A DNA stretch of 6,958 nucleotides from Chitinivibrionales bacterium (GCA_030593665.1 JAUVGS010000112.1:1-6958); one strand, 5' to 3'; shown: positions 1-6,100, numbered from the stretch's first letter. Program-made: numbers and translations. The notes: generated from the letters alone by a model not told the origin.

Positions 1-558
1 GAACAGGTGTTAAACGGTATCAGGGGAGCGGTAACAGACTCTATCACAAATGAGCCTATCCAGGTAAAAGTATTCATTGATGGCCATGATAAAGACAGCT
101 CCGAAGTATACTCTGATTCTACCCATGGCGATTATTATCGCCCGATTTTTGAGGGAACCTATGATGTCACTTTTTCGAGTACGGATCATATTTCGAAAAC
201 AATTCTAAACGTGAAGGTGAACAATAATGCGGCAACGGTACTTGATGTTAAACTCAGACCGAAGAATATGGGGAATATTTATTTTTCTGACAACAGCGCT
301 TCAATAATTACAATCATGTCCCACAACAGAGGCATCACCATTTCATGGGAAAGCGGAATTGGTATTGTAGAAGCAGTAATATTTGATTTGAACGGAAGAA
401 GAATTAAGACACTGCATTCATGTGTAACAACAGGAAAGAATCGTAGTACATGGGACGGTTTGAATAACAAAGGTGATCAGGTTAGTAATGGATGTTATAT
501 AACACGGATACAAACAGCAGATAAATACTGGTCGCAACAGTTTGTTTATTCGCACTGA
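1..558 (+). CDS. C-terminal part of a secreted protein: carboxypeptidase-regulatory-like domain plus FlgD-like C-terminal domain (5' end outside window)
   Basis: The frame is open from the first base, so the gene begins upstream; 185 residues are visible and it ends at a TGA. Visible residues 5-90 resemble the transthyretin-like regulatory domain found after M14 zinc carboxypeptidase and related peptidase domains: a GIRGAVTDSITNEPIQVKV start, a GDYYRPIFEGTYDVTF core, and a VKVNNNAATVLDVKL ending. Residues of about 95-185 form a FlgD/Por-type beta-sandwich, with the signature FDLNGRRIKTL, then TWDGLNNKGDQVSNGCYITRI, and a final aromatic-rich strand. Such a domain at the extreme C-terminus is typical of exported enzymes of Fibrobacterota and other FCB-group bacteria and may act in sorting or attachment. 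The catalytic domain is not in view, so a carboxypeptidase identity is only a guess from the regulatory domain. The GTG at base 7 is not a real start, because the homology runs through it. Confidence 0.8.
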   Translation, partial: EQVLNGIRGAVTDSITNEPIQVKVFIDGHDKDSSEVYSDSTHGDYYRPIFEGTYDVTFSSTDHISKTILNVKVNNNAATVLDVKLRPKNMGNIYFSDNSASIITIMSHNRGITISWESGIGIVEAVIFDLNGRRIKTLHSCVTTGKNRSTWDGLNNKGDQVSNGCYITRIQTADKYWSQQFVYSH

Positions 559-598
559 GAATCTATGTCACAATCCCTCATAGGGAAGGGGTGGTGGA

Positions 599-628
599 AA
601 AGAATCCCGGTCTTTTTCGGGATTCTTT
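599..628. terminator. Hairpin terminator between convergent genes
   Basis: A perfect 11-bp inverted repeat (AAAGAATCCCG at 599-609 and CGGGATTCTTT at 618-628) encloses an 8-base loop. On the minus strand the stem runs into TTTT, and on the plus strand it ends in CTTT before GGAA, so the U-tract is short both ways. It lies 40 bases after the plus-strand gene ending at 558 and 74 bases beyond the minus-strand gene ending at 703, which fits a shared bidirectional terminator. Two further small inverted repeats follow at 636-650 and 653-672 but have no U-tract. Confidence 0.65.
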
Positions 629-702
629 GGAACCAGGGGCACAGTGCTCCGCAGGGGTGAAAGCATTCCCCTCCCAAAACATTCTTTAAATTTTTTAAAT
701 CT

Positions 703-1590
703 TTAATCTTTCTCTGTCGAAACATGAATGGCTTGATATCCCGCACTCTCAGCGGCCTGTAACAATTTGAAAATTTTTGTCATGGGAAAATCCCCGTTTG
801 CAATTACCAGGAGTGGTGATTTATCAGGGCACCTCATATTCTTCTTTCGAAATTCCTTCATATTTTTCACGACCGTTTCAAAAATTGAAGTATTCAAAGT
901 GTCTCCCTTTACACAGAGAAGGATATCCTGCAGATCTTTTCTCAAAAAAACTTTTCCCGTTTTGGGATTTCTCGGACGAATTTCTGATGAAATAGAATGA
1001 TTAATCATAATACCTTGTGGATTATTCAGTGTTGTATACCTAAGTACCTCGCGGTAAGGAATCTGAAAAACCGTATCTTTACCGTCCTCCAGGAGGATAT
1101 CATTATCGGTGATGATACAGAAAACGCTGTCACACAAATCTTTCAGGGCCGGCCGGTGAAGAATTACTGCAGCATTTCCCTTTTTTTTTCTGATAGTTAT
1201 CTGTGCGGTTTTAAGCTGTGCCGTGCTGCACGCCTTAATCACATTAGAAACGGTGAGTAGTTTCGTACGTATGCCGGCAACAATAGAAACCTGAGGTTCA
1301 CGACTGCTTGAATCGCTCTGCGCGGCACCTTCCTTTATTCGTAAAGAGTCAAGAAGTGCGGCGAGGTCCTCCTGACCGCGCGGGGTTCCGGAAAGTGTGG
1401 AAAGAAACAGCCTTTCATATCTTGGCCTTATAACGACCGGTTTATTATTAACGGATATCATCGTGTCGGTTACCGAAACAATAATACTTGGTGCACTATC
1501 CACACCGCCCGGCCTTGTTGACGCATATTGAATAGCGCAGTTATAAAAAAGTATGCTTGAAAGTAAGAGTACAGCAACAAAATGCTTCAT
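703..1590 (-). CDS. Predicted lipoprotein with two ExbD/TolR-like periplasmic domains
   Basis: A frame of 295 residues from the preferred start. An upstream in-frame ATG at 1602 would add four residues, but the ATG at 1590 is preceded by GGAGAG (CTCTCC on + at 1595-1600) four bases away and gives a clean MKH signal peptide. The hydrophobic segment VAVLLLSSILF is followed by YNC, so Cys22 (counted from the upstream Met) is the likely lipidated residue; FYN-C is a loose lipobox. Two regions look like the periplasmic domain of ExbD/TolR (a beta-hairpin reading 'D..I.VN.K.VV', a helix, then a strand 'V.I.A' and a terminal helix-strand). Repeat one is about residues 39-140. Repeat two is about 158-297, with an insertion near 190-235, and ends with SPLLVIANGDFPMTKIF then AAESAGYQAIHVST, the classic ExbD C-terminal pattern. 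The N-terminal transmembrane helix with the proton-pathway Asp of true ExbD is replaced by the lipoprotein signal, so this is probably not a motor subunit. It lies about 100 bases after the rhomboid gene and may be co-transcribed with it. The role is unknown. Confidence 0.75.
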   Translation of the reverse strand: MKHFVAVLLLSSILFYNCAIQYASTRPGGVDSAPSIIVSVTDTMISVNNKPVVIRPRYERLFLSTLSGTPRGQEDLAALLDSLRIKEGAAQSDSSSREPQVSIVAGIRTKLLTVSNVIKACSTAQLKTAQITIRKKKGNAAVILHRPALKDLCDSVFCIITDNDILLEDGKDTVFQIPYREVLRYTTLNNPQGIMINHSISSEIRPRNPKTGKVFLRKDLQDILLCVKGDTLNTSIFETVVKNMKEFRKKNMRCPDKSPLLVIANGDFPMTKIFKLLQAAESAGYQAIHVSTEKD

Positions 1591-1690
1591 TTTTCTCTCC
1601 ATTCTATAATAAGTAGTAAATAAAGAATATACCTTCCGTAAGGATGATCCGGAGCAGGATGCAATGTACTATTTCCAATTTATTTTATAC

Positions 1691-2449
1691 CTATGCTCTT
1701 CGAACGATCTTTTCAGTTCTACCGCGTTTACTTTTACACTCTTTTATCCGATCCGCTTTGCAGAATATTTTGATCAGCACAATGCCGGTAACAAAGCCGC
1801 CGATATGCGCCCAGAACGCAACACCTGAGGTGCTCCCCAGGGAAAAGAAACCGCCGAGGAACTGGAGGATAAACCAGTATCCCAGCATCAGAAATGCCGG
1901 CACGACAATACGGGTAAAGAAGAATCCGAAAAATACGAGCATATGTACCGGGGCGCGTGGATACAGTATAGCATAGGCGCCCATTATTCCTCCTATAGCG
2001 CCGGATGCGCCGACCATAGGCGCGGCACTTCCCGGATCAGATACCATTTGAAAGGCAACCGCACCCATACCACAAAGCAGATAAAAAACGATAAACCGTA
2101 TGGAGCCCATGGAATCTTCCACGTTATCACCAAACACCGCAAGAAACCACATGTTACCGATAAGATGCAACCAGCCGCCATGCATAAACATGGAAGTAAT
2201 AATTGTCAGCCAGTTGGGGTCGCTGGAAATGACACAGGCCAATCCCCGGCCCAGCGGGATCTGTGTGCCAGGATCAATCCTACCTAACAGCTCTCCCGAA
2301 ACAAGGCCGAACTTGCAGATTGATTTTGCCAGCGCCGGGTTAAAACCCAGTCCCTGTATAAAGATCCAGATTGCAATATTAACTACAATAATAAGAAAAG
2401 TAGCAACCGAGGCATGAAGGGTTGGGTTGTCGTCGCGTATCGGGAACAT
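1691..2449 (-). CDS. Rhomboid-family intramembrane serine protease
   Basis: 252 residues, a normal length for a compact bacterial rhomboid, cutting transmembrane substrates within the inner membrane. The N-terminus MFPIRDDNPT is the usual short cytoplasmic lead of this subfamily and supports the ATG start, although no clear Shine-Dalgarno precedes it. About six membrane segments are visible: near residues 13-32, 93-108, 117-135, 147-163, 170-192 and 211-229. Catalytic features are present: the HLIGNMWFL motif (His95, Asn99) in TM2, the nucleophile Ser149 in GASGAIGG at the start of TM4, and the general base His215 in WAHIGGFVTG in TM6. The loop between TM1 and TM2 is long (about residues 34-88). 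A basic tail (KADRIKECKSKRGR onward) ends the protein in the cytoplasm. It starts 50 bases after the pabBC stop on the same strand, so read-through from that gene is likely. The substrate is unknown, and nothing here marks it as a rhombosortase. Confidence 0.93.
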   Translation of the reverse strand: MFPIRDDNPTLHASVATFLIIVVNIAIWIFIQGLGFNPALAKSICKFGLVSGELLGRIDPGTQIPLGRGLACVISSDPNWLTIITSMFMHGGWLHLIGNMWFLAVFGDNVEDSMGSIRFIVFYLLCGMGAVAFQMVSDPGSAAPMVGASGAIGGIMGAYAILYPRAPVHMLVFFGFFFTRIVVPAFLMLGYWFILQFLGGFFSLGSTSGVAFWAHIGGFVTGIVLIKIFCKADRIKECKSKRGRTEKIVRRA

Positions 2450-2499
2450 AGATGTAATATGTAATCAGGGAAATACAGATGCAAATAACTTTATCCGGG

Positions 2500-4353
2500 T
2501 CAGGGTACGGGAGCAACTTTTACCAATCCCCTCACCGAATTACCGCAATAAACGGCATCTGCCGAAAGGATATCATCTTTAAAAAGTATTTTCTCTTTGC
2601 ATTTCCCTTCACGGATAAGATTCTTCCGCAACACACCCGGCAACAGGCCGCAGGAGACCGGCGGTGTATACAGCATACCCTCTTTTTCTATGAATATATT
2701 GCTCCGCGCCCCTTCTGTTATCTGACTTTTTGAATTACAAAACACCATGTCAAAACAGGCGTTACTGCTAATATCCTCCCTGGCGAGATCAAACCATGGC
2801 CGATAAGTTGACTTGTGGTAAAGCAGAACTTCCTGCTCACTGACAGGCCGTGATGCAAACAACACCTTCTGTGACTGCGGGAATGAAAAATCGATACCAG
2901 TAACGTCCCATTTCAATTCACCGCTTTTATCAAGCAGGATACGTACCTTGTATACGTTCATATCATCCAATTCATTTTCGATCTGCTTGAGCAGGGTATC
3001 AAATGCCTTTGTTGAAAATGGATAACCGAAATATTCTGCGGAGGACTGCATGCGTGCCTTATGGTCACCGGCAAAGGTACATTCCTTCTCAAACAGGAGT
3101 GTTTCCAGCAGGTCAAACTCAGGGCGCCAGTATTCAAGAAACCGGCTCTTATCAGCACATTCCTTCCATTCCATCTCAGCAGAAGAGTCCCAGATAATAC
3201 CGCTGCCGACACGAAAACGCCATTGAGAATCCTCTTTACTTTTCTGTAATGTCCTGATCGGTACATTAAAGGTTACATCGCCGTTTGGCGCTATAAAACC
3301 GATTGCACCACAGTACACCCCGCGGCAGCCGGTTTCCAGTCCATGAATAATCTCCATGGTTCTGATCTTTGGTGCCCCCGTAACTGAGCCACAGGGAAAT
3401 ATGTTTTTTATTATGGTCGAAATACCGGTTCCCGGCCTGAGCTTTCCGGTAATGGTTGAGGTCATCTGGTGCACGGTCGGATGGGTTTCCACTTCAAAAA
3501 GTTTCTCTGTATTAACGGTTCCCGCCTGACAAATCCTCCCGAGATCGTTTCGCAGCAGGTCGACAATCATGAGATTTTCAGCACGGTTCTTCTCATCCTG
3601 CTCAAGGAATGATACCAGCCCGCGATCCTCTTCCGCAGAATGGCCGCGTGGGGCTGTGCCTTTCATCGGTTTGGTTGAAATGTACCCATCACGAATAGAG
3701 AAAAACAACTCGGGAGACAATGATGCGACAAACCCGTATTCATTTTGCATATACGCACAATACGGGGTGCGTTGCCTTTCACGGAGCTGACTGAATAACA
3801 CAAAGGGCGGCAGGGAGGAGCTCACACTGACATCGTAAGTGAAATTCACCTGATAAGTCTCACCATCTTTTATCGCCTGCCTTATAGCATGTATCTTTTT
3901 ATGAAAAACTGATTCCTCAATCAGGTGCGTGAGAGTCACTTGTTCCTGAAGATATTCTTTACCACTATCATTGTTCTGTACATGCGGGATGTCACGATTC
4001 CATTTACCGGTAGCATGATTGAATATCAAAGGTTCTTCAAATACCCCGAACCAGCCCAACGGAAACTCTTCAGGTTTTTTATCGGTATAACCGGAAAATC
4101 GATTTTCCAATGCATAAGCGGCTTCATAGGAGAGATACCCTGAAAGCCAATATTCCCGGGTGTGTTTATCTAATTCGGAAAGAAGGTTTTCTATGTCATT
4201 ATATTCATAGGCGGCGAGGATTTTTATCGGATTATAAAAAAGATAGGAGTAGTTATTATTCTTGACACTTCGGGCGTTATCAAGGAGAATACAATTTTTT
4301 TCAGTAGCAATTATATCTGATATGGAGTTTAGGTTTAACGGGTAGTAATTCAT
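2500..4353 (-). CDS. pabBC: Bifunctional aminodeoxychorismate synthase component I / aminodeoxychorismate lyase (PabB-PabC fusion)
   Basis: 617 residues. The N-terminal portion (about 1-410) is a chorismate-utilising enzyme that, with a PabA glutaminase, makes 4-amino-4-deoxychorismate. Signatures are GETYQVNFTYD (164-174), SPELFFS (213-219), KPMKGTAPRG (228-237), RAENLMIVDLLRND (257-270), GSVTGAPK (322-329) and GSGIIWDSSAEMEW (383-396). Lys231 in PMKGT is the PabB-type lysine that forms the covalent chorismate intermediate; anthranilate synthase has Ala there, so this is PabB and not TrpE. The C-terminal portion (about 411-617) is a fold-type IV PLP enzyme that releases p-aminobenzoate and pyruvate. 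It has Lys514 in YHKSTYR as the likely Schiff-base lysine, TEGARSNIF (546-554) and GLLPGVLR (569-576). PABA feeds folate synthesis in the cytoplasm. No pabA lies in the window. The first gene of an apparent minus-strand run, it lacks an obvious Shine-Dalgarno; TTGTCA (4379-4384 on the complement) is only a weak -35 candidate. Confidence 0.95.
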   Translation of the reverse strand: MNYYPLNLNSISDIIATEKNCILLDNARSVKNNNYSYLFYNPIKILAAYEYNDIENLLSELDKHTREYWLSGYLSYEAAYALENRFSGYTDKKPEEFPLGWFGVFEEPLIFNHATGKWNRDIPHVQNNDSGKEYLQEQVTLTHLIEESVFHKKIHAIRQAIKDGETYQVNFTYDVSVSSSLPPFVLFSQLRERQRTPYCAYMQNEYGFVASLSPELFFSIRDGYISTKPMKGTAPRGHSAEEDRGLVSFLEQDEKNRAENLMIVDLLRNDLGRICQAGTVNTEKLFEVETHPTVHQMTSTITGKLRPGTGISTIIKNIFPCGSVTGAPKIRTMEIIHGLETGCRGVYCGAIGFIAPNGDVTFNVPIRTLQKSKEDSQWRFRVGSGIIWDSSAEMEWKECADKSRFLEYWRPEFDLLETLLFEKECTFAGDHKARMQSSAEYFGYPFSTKAFDTLLKQIENELDDMNVYKVRILLDKSGELKWDVTGIDFSFPQSQKVLFASRPVSEQEVLLYHKSTYRPWFDLAREDISSNACFDMVFCNSKSQITEGARSNIFIEKEGMLYTPPVSCGLLPGVLRKNLIREGKCKEKILFKDDILSADAVYCGNSVRGLVKVAPVP

Positions 4354-4498
4354 AACAAATTAAACTAGTTGAATATTTTGACAAGGCAAAAGCCGAGAGG
4401 TACCTCCTCCATGAATTTTCATTGCCAAGCATGTAGCGTGTTACTCGGGGAGACCATGAGGCGTTTTATCCTATGCCTATAAATTTCCGCATCCTGTC

Positions 4499-4518
4499 AT
4501 ACCCGCGAAGGCGGGTAT
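4499..4518. repeat. Dispersed inverted-repeat element (ATACCCGC-GAAG-GCGGGTAT)
   Basis: A perfect 8-bp inverted repeat with a GAAG loop, in the context TGTCATACCCGCGAAGGCGGGTATCCAG. This is the familiar dispersed palindrome seen in many Gram-negative genomes; when it is read through as protein it gives the tell-tale LDTRLRGYD, which is what the minus-strand frame shows here. It sits in the 235-base divergent spacer between pabBC and the glycosylase gene. A spurious frame at 4466-4897 on the minus strand owes part of its length to this element. It may act as a transcript-stabilising or weak terminator hairpin. Copy number elsewhere in the genome cannot be seen. Confidence 0.6.
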
Positions 4519-4588
4519 CCAGTATTTTTAATTGTCTAAAAATAAACTTTAACCAACAGGCCGTGCTATCATTCGGATTAATCGGGTA

Positions 4589-5431
4589 ATGAAACCAAAA
4601 CAAAAAAATATCCCTATAGGAGATTTTAATAAATTTAAAAGGAAAATACGTAACTATTTCAAATCCTACTGTAGAGACCTCCCGTGGCGGGAAACGGATA
4701 ATCCCTATCACATACTTGTGTCGGAAATAATGCTGCAGCAGACGCAGGTGGATCGGGTAATAGATAAATATACACAGTTTATAAAAATATTCCCGACACT
4801 TCGATCTCTTGCGAAGGCGCCGCTGGCTATGCTCCTGAGAGCATGGCAAGGGTTGGGTTATAACCGTCGGGCATTGTTGCTGCAGAAATGTGCACAACAG
4901 ATTGTTAAAGAATATAAGGGAGTTATCCCCGACAGACCTGAACTACTTGAAAAACTGCCCGGACTCGGTAAGGCAACATCTGCTTCAATCTGCGCCTTCG
5001 CATTTAACAAACCGGTTGTTTTTATCGAAACAAATATCCGCACCGTATTTATTCACGAATTCTTCCCGAAACGAAACGATGTTACTGATGAGGAACTACT
5101 TCCGCTCATTGCACAAACACTCAACAAAAGAAATCCGCTAAAATGGTACTCGGCTCTCATGGACTATGGCTCTCAATTAAAAAAGCTTCACCCAAATCCA
5201 TCACGGAAAAGTGCCCACCATTCGCGACAATCAAAGTTTGAAGGGTCCGATCGGCAGATTCGGGGGAAGGTGCTTAAAGTATTACTCAACCAGAAAAAAC
5301 TCTCTTTTGCAAAGCTGTCTGAAAAAGTTACTGCTGATACTATACGATGTAAAAAAATCCTGAAGGGATTAGCGGAAGAGGGATTTATACGGTATAAAAA
5401 CGGGTACTATTCAATTATGAGTACACTTTGA
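4589..5431 (+). CDS. MutY/Nth-like HhH-GPD DNA glycosylase without Fe-S cluster, with C-terminal winged-helix-like region
   Basis: 280 residues, related to A/G-specific adenine glycosylases that excise mispaired adenine opposite 8-oxoguanine. Matches to MutY are DLPWRETDNPYHILVSEIMLQQTQV (30-54), where Glu46 corresponds to the catalytic Glu, WQGLGY (86-91) and the helix-hairpin-helix LPGLGKATSASI (123-134). The position of the conserved catalytic Asp after the HhH is Glu147 (FIETNIRTVF). The four-cysteine Fe-S loop that should follow near residue 190-215 is absent: only Cys28, 101, 135 and 254 exist and none is spaced as a cluster. Instead there is HPNPSRKSAHHSRQSKFEGSDRQ, then about 55 residues (224-278) resembling a winged helix, and no NUDIX-like 8-oxoG recognition domain. 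I recall similar proteins annotated as adenine glycosylase in candidate-phyla bacteria. The start matches the expected N-terminus of the family, but the Shine-Dalgarno is weak (CGGG). Substrate specificity is uncertain. Confidence 0.85.
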   Translation: MKPKQKNIPIGDFNKFKRKIRNYFKSYCRDLPWRETDNPYHILVSEIMLQQTQVDRVIDKYTQFIKIFPTLRSLAKAPLAMLLRAWQGLGYNRRALLLQKCAQQIVKEYKGVIPDRPELLEKLPGLGKATSASICAFAFNKPVVFIETNIRTVFIHEFFPKRNDVTDEELLPLIAQTLNKRNPLKWYSALMDYGSQLKKLHPNPSRKSAHHSRQSKFEGSDRQIRGKVLKVLLNQKKLSFAKLSEKVTADTIRCKKILKGLAEEGFIRYKNGYYSIMSTL

Positions 5432-5563
5432 AAAGTCTGTCTGCCGTATTTAAAGTACGTTTCAGCACAATAGGGGCACACTATTTTGTACCCCTACTGC
5501 CATTTAAAATGCTGTTTTTCCTTGTTGTAAAGTTTTTAGAGTGCATTCAACTATATAAAAAAA

Positions 5564-5590
5564 CGGCACAGGAAAACACTTCCTGTGCCG
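5564..5590 (-). terminator. Strong intrinsic terminator of the DUF4242-like gene
   Basis: An 11-bp perfect stem (CGGCACAGGAA at 5564-5574, TTCCTGTGCCG at 5580-5590) with a 5-base loop. Read on the minus strand it is followed directly by TTTTTTT, so it ends transcription of the small gene whose stop is 38 bases away. On the plus strand the T-run (5598-5604) begins 7 bases after the stem, so it may also stop the glycosylase transcript with lower efficiency. A properly placed terminator supports the view that the small TGA-containing gene is a real transcription unit. Confidence 0.88.
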
Positions 5591-5627
5591 CTGACACTTT
5601 TTTTGTATTTTATAACTCAGACTTTCA

Positions 5628-5867
5628 TTAAGCGTATTCAACAACCTCCTCTACTGCTTCTGCTGTTACGCCTGCTTTTGCAAATACTCCTTCAATGGTA
5701 GCTTTGTCCGGTGCATTCCAGCAACAGACAGCCTGAGCTTTTTCTTCATTGATATATGCGGTATCCATCTCACACCCACTTCCAACGGAAGCTTCGACAA
5801 CGGCTGCTCAGCACTTCCTGATTTCATCAAGAGGCATCTGCGGTAAACTGATTAAGAACTTAGCCAT
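5628..5867 (-). CDS. Putative selenoprotein: DUF4242-like small protein with in-frame TGA (Sec20) after Cys19
   Basis: The reading frame from the ATG at 5867 to the TAA at 5628 has 79 codons and one internal TGA at 5808-5810 (codon 20). It reads MAKFLISLPQMPLDEIRKC, then TGA, then AAVVEASVGSGCEMDTAYIN, with EEKAQAVCCWNAPDKATIEG and VFAKAGVTAEAVEEVVEYA completing it. The pattern of strand, helix, 'D-T-A-Y-I', 'AVCCWNAPD' and 'VFAKAGV' matches the DUF4242 family (ferredoxin-like fold, e.g. the Streptomyces nickel-binding SCO4226), whose members have S-Y-V, 'YCVYxAP(D/N)' and a 'HAxxGGFP' region. The TGA falls in the first helix, at or next to a position that I recall as often Ser-Cys or Ser-Asn in that family. 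Other cysteines are 19, 32, 48 and 49. The frame is intact on both sides, and the gene has an AGGAGG Shine-Dalgarno, a promoter and a terminator, so it does not look decayed. The best reading is selenocysteine insertion giving a vicinal Cys-Sec pair, perhaps redox- or metal-active. Alternatives are a recent nonsense mutation or an assembly error (TGC or TGG to TGA). Confidence 0.72.
5778..5792 (-). promoter_or_regulatory. Candidate bacterial SECIS hairpin
   Basis: Reading the minus strand downstream of the in-frame TGA, the sequence GCTTCC-GTT-GGAAGT can form a 6-bp stem (one G-U pair) with a 3-base GUU loop. The loop starts 21 bases after the TGA and opens with G followed by U, both in keeping with bacterial SECIS elements, which are read by SelB. 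Outside it, GCAGCC (5807-5802) and GGGTGT (5777-5772) could pair with one G-G mismatch, leaving a one-sided 9-base bulge. The hairpin is short, so it supports but does not prove Sec decoding. Confidence 0.45.
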
Positions 5868-5871
5868 AAAT

Positions 5872-5877
5872 CCTCCT
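5872..5877 (-). promoter_or_regulatory. Consensus Shine-Dalgarno of the putative selenoprotein gene
   Basis: AGGAGG on the minus strand, four bases before the ATG at 5867-5865. It is the strongest ribosome-binding site in the window, where most other genes have weak ones. It fixes the start upstream of the internal TGA, so translation would meet that codon at position 20. Confidence 0.85.
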
Positions 5878-5920
5878 CATTGTTAAATGATACATTTATA
5901 TTTAATTGTTTTGCCCCTAT

Positions 5921-5950
5921 AGTATACAAGTTGCAGCAAGGTGATTTCAA
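5921..5950 (-). promoter_or_regulatory. Sigma-70-type promoter for the putative selenoprotein gene
   Basis: On the minus strand TTGAAA (5950-5945; 5/6 match to TTGACA) and TATACT (5926-5921; 5/6 match to TATAAT) are separated by 18 bases. Transcription would start near 5914 and give a leader of roughly 45-50 bases, AT-rich and ending in the Shine-Dalgarno. This is by eye, not by a scoring model. Confidence 0.55.
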
Positions 5951-6014
5951 GAGATATTTAAGCATTCCGGTGCGTTTTTATACTTTTTAACAGCAATATT
6001 GAGTAAAAAAATGT

Positions 6015-6033
6015 CTAAATCACTAATATTTAG
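6015..6033. repeat. Spaced dyad in the divergent spacer
   Basis: CTAAAT and ATTTAG (6015-6020, 6028-6033) are perfect inverted half-sites 7 bases apart. If one flanking T-G mismatch is tolerated, the outer G and C also pair, extending the dyad to 6013-6035. It sits in the AT-rich spacer between the putative selenoprotein gene and the tetR-type gene. It could be a second operator, but AT-rich DNA produces such dyads by chance. Confidence 0.25.
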
Positions 6034-6067
6034 GCTATTTAATGAAAATATTGTATATTAAAAGTGT

Positions 6068-6083
6068 AATAGACCGGTCTATT
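6068..6083. promoter_or_regulatory. Operator-like palindrome upstream of the TetR-family gene
   Basis: AATAGACCGGTCTATT is a perfect 16-bp palindrome ending 17 bases before the regulator's ATG. The TAGACC/GGTCTA half-sites are the type bound by NemR-like TetR repressors. A possible -10 (TATATT, 6054-6059) would place transcription initiation at or just before the palindrome, so binding would block the gene's own promoter. Autoregulation is therefore the simplest reading. It is more than 110 bases from the divergent promoter, so direct control of that gene is less certain. Confidence 0.8.
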
Positions 6084-6100
6084 GTATTTTTCAGGTAACT

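Noticed and set aside
1603..1690. Possible terminator or promoter between the rhomboid and lipoprotein genes
   Set aside because: Only a 4-bp stem (CCTT/AAGG) and no U-tract or clear promoter boxes are visible, so co-transcription is at least as likely.
1691..2449. Rhomboid as a rhombosortase
   Set aside because: No GlyGly-CTERM substrate is visible, and the motifs are those of an ordinary rhomboid protease.
4397..4406. Palindrome GAGGTACCTC upstream of pabBC as an operator
   Set aside because: It is only 10 bp, with no matching regulator or second site, so it could be chance.
4466..4897. Minus-strand 143-codon frame overlapping the glycosylase start
   Set aside because: It contains LDTRLRGYD, the usual false translation of the dispersed palindrome, and is antisense to a well-supported gene.
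5428..5631. Plus-strand 67-codon frame starting with TTG at the glycosylase stop
   Set aside because: It has no Shine-Dalgarno, runs through the terminator hairpin and its T-run, and its composition is unlike a protein. It is treated as non-coding.
5628..5867. Reading the small gene as a pseudogene broken by a nonsense codon
   Set aside because: Apart from the TGA the frame is intact, the family pattern continues to the C-terminus, and promoter, Shine-Dalgarno and terminator are all in good order. Sequencing error or a fresh mutation cannot be excluded from one sequence.
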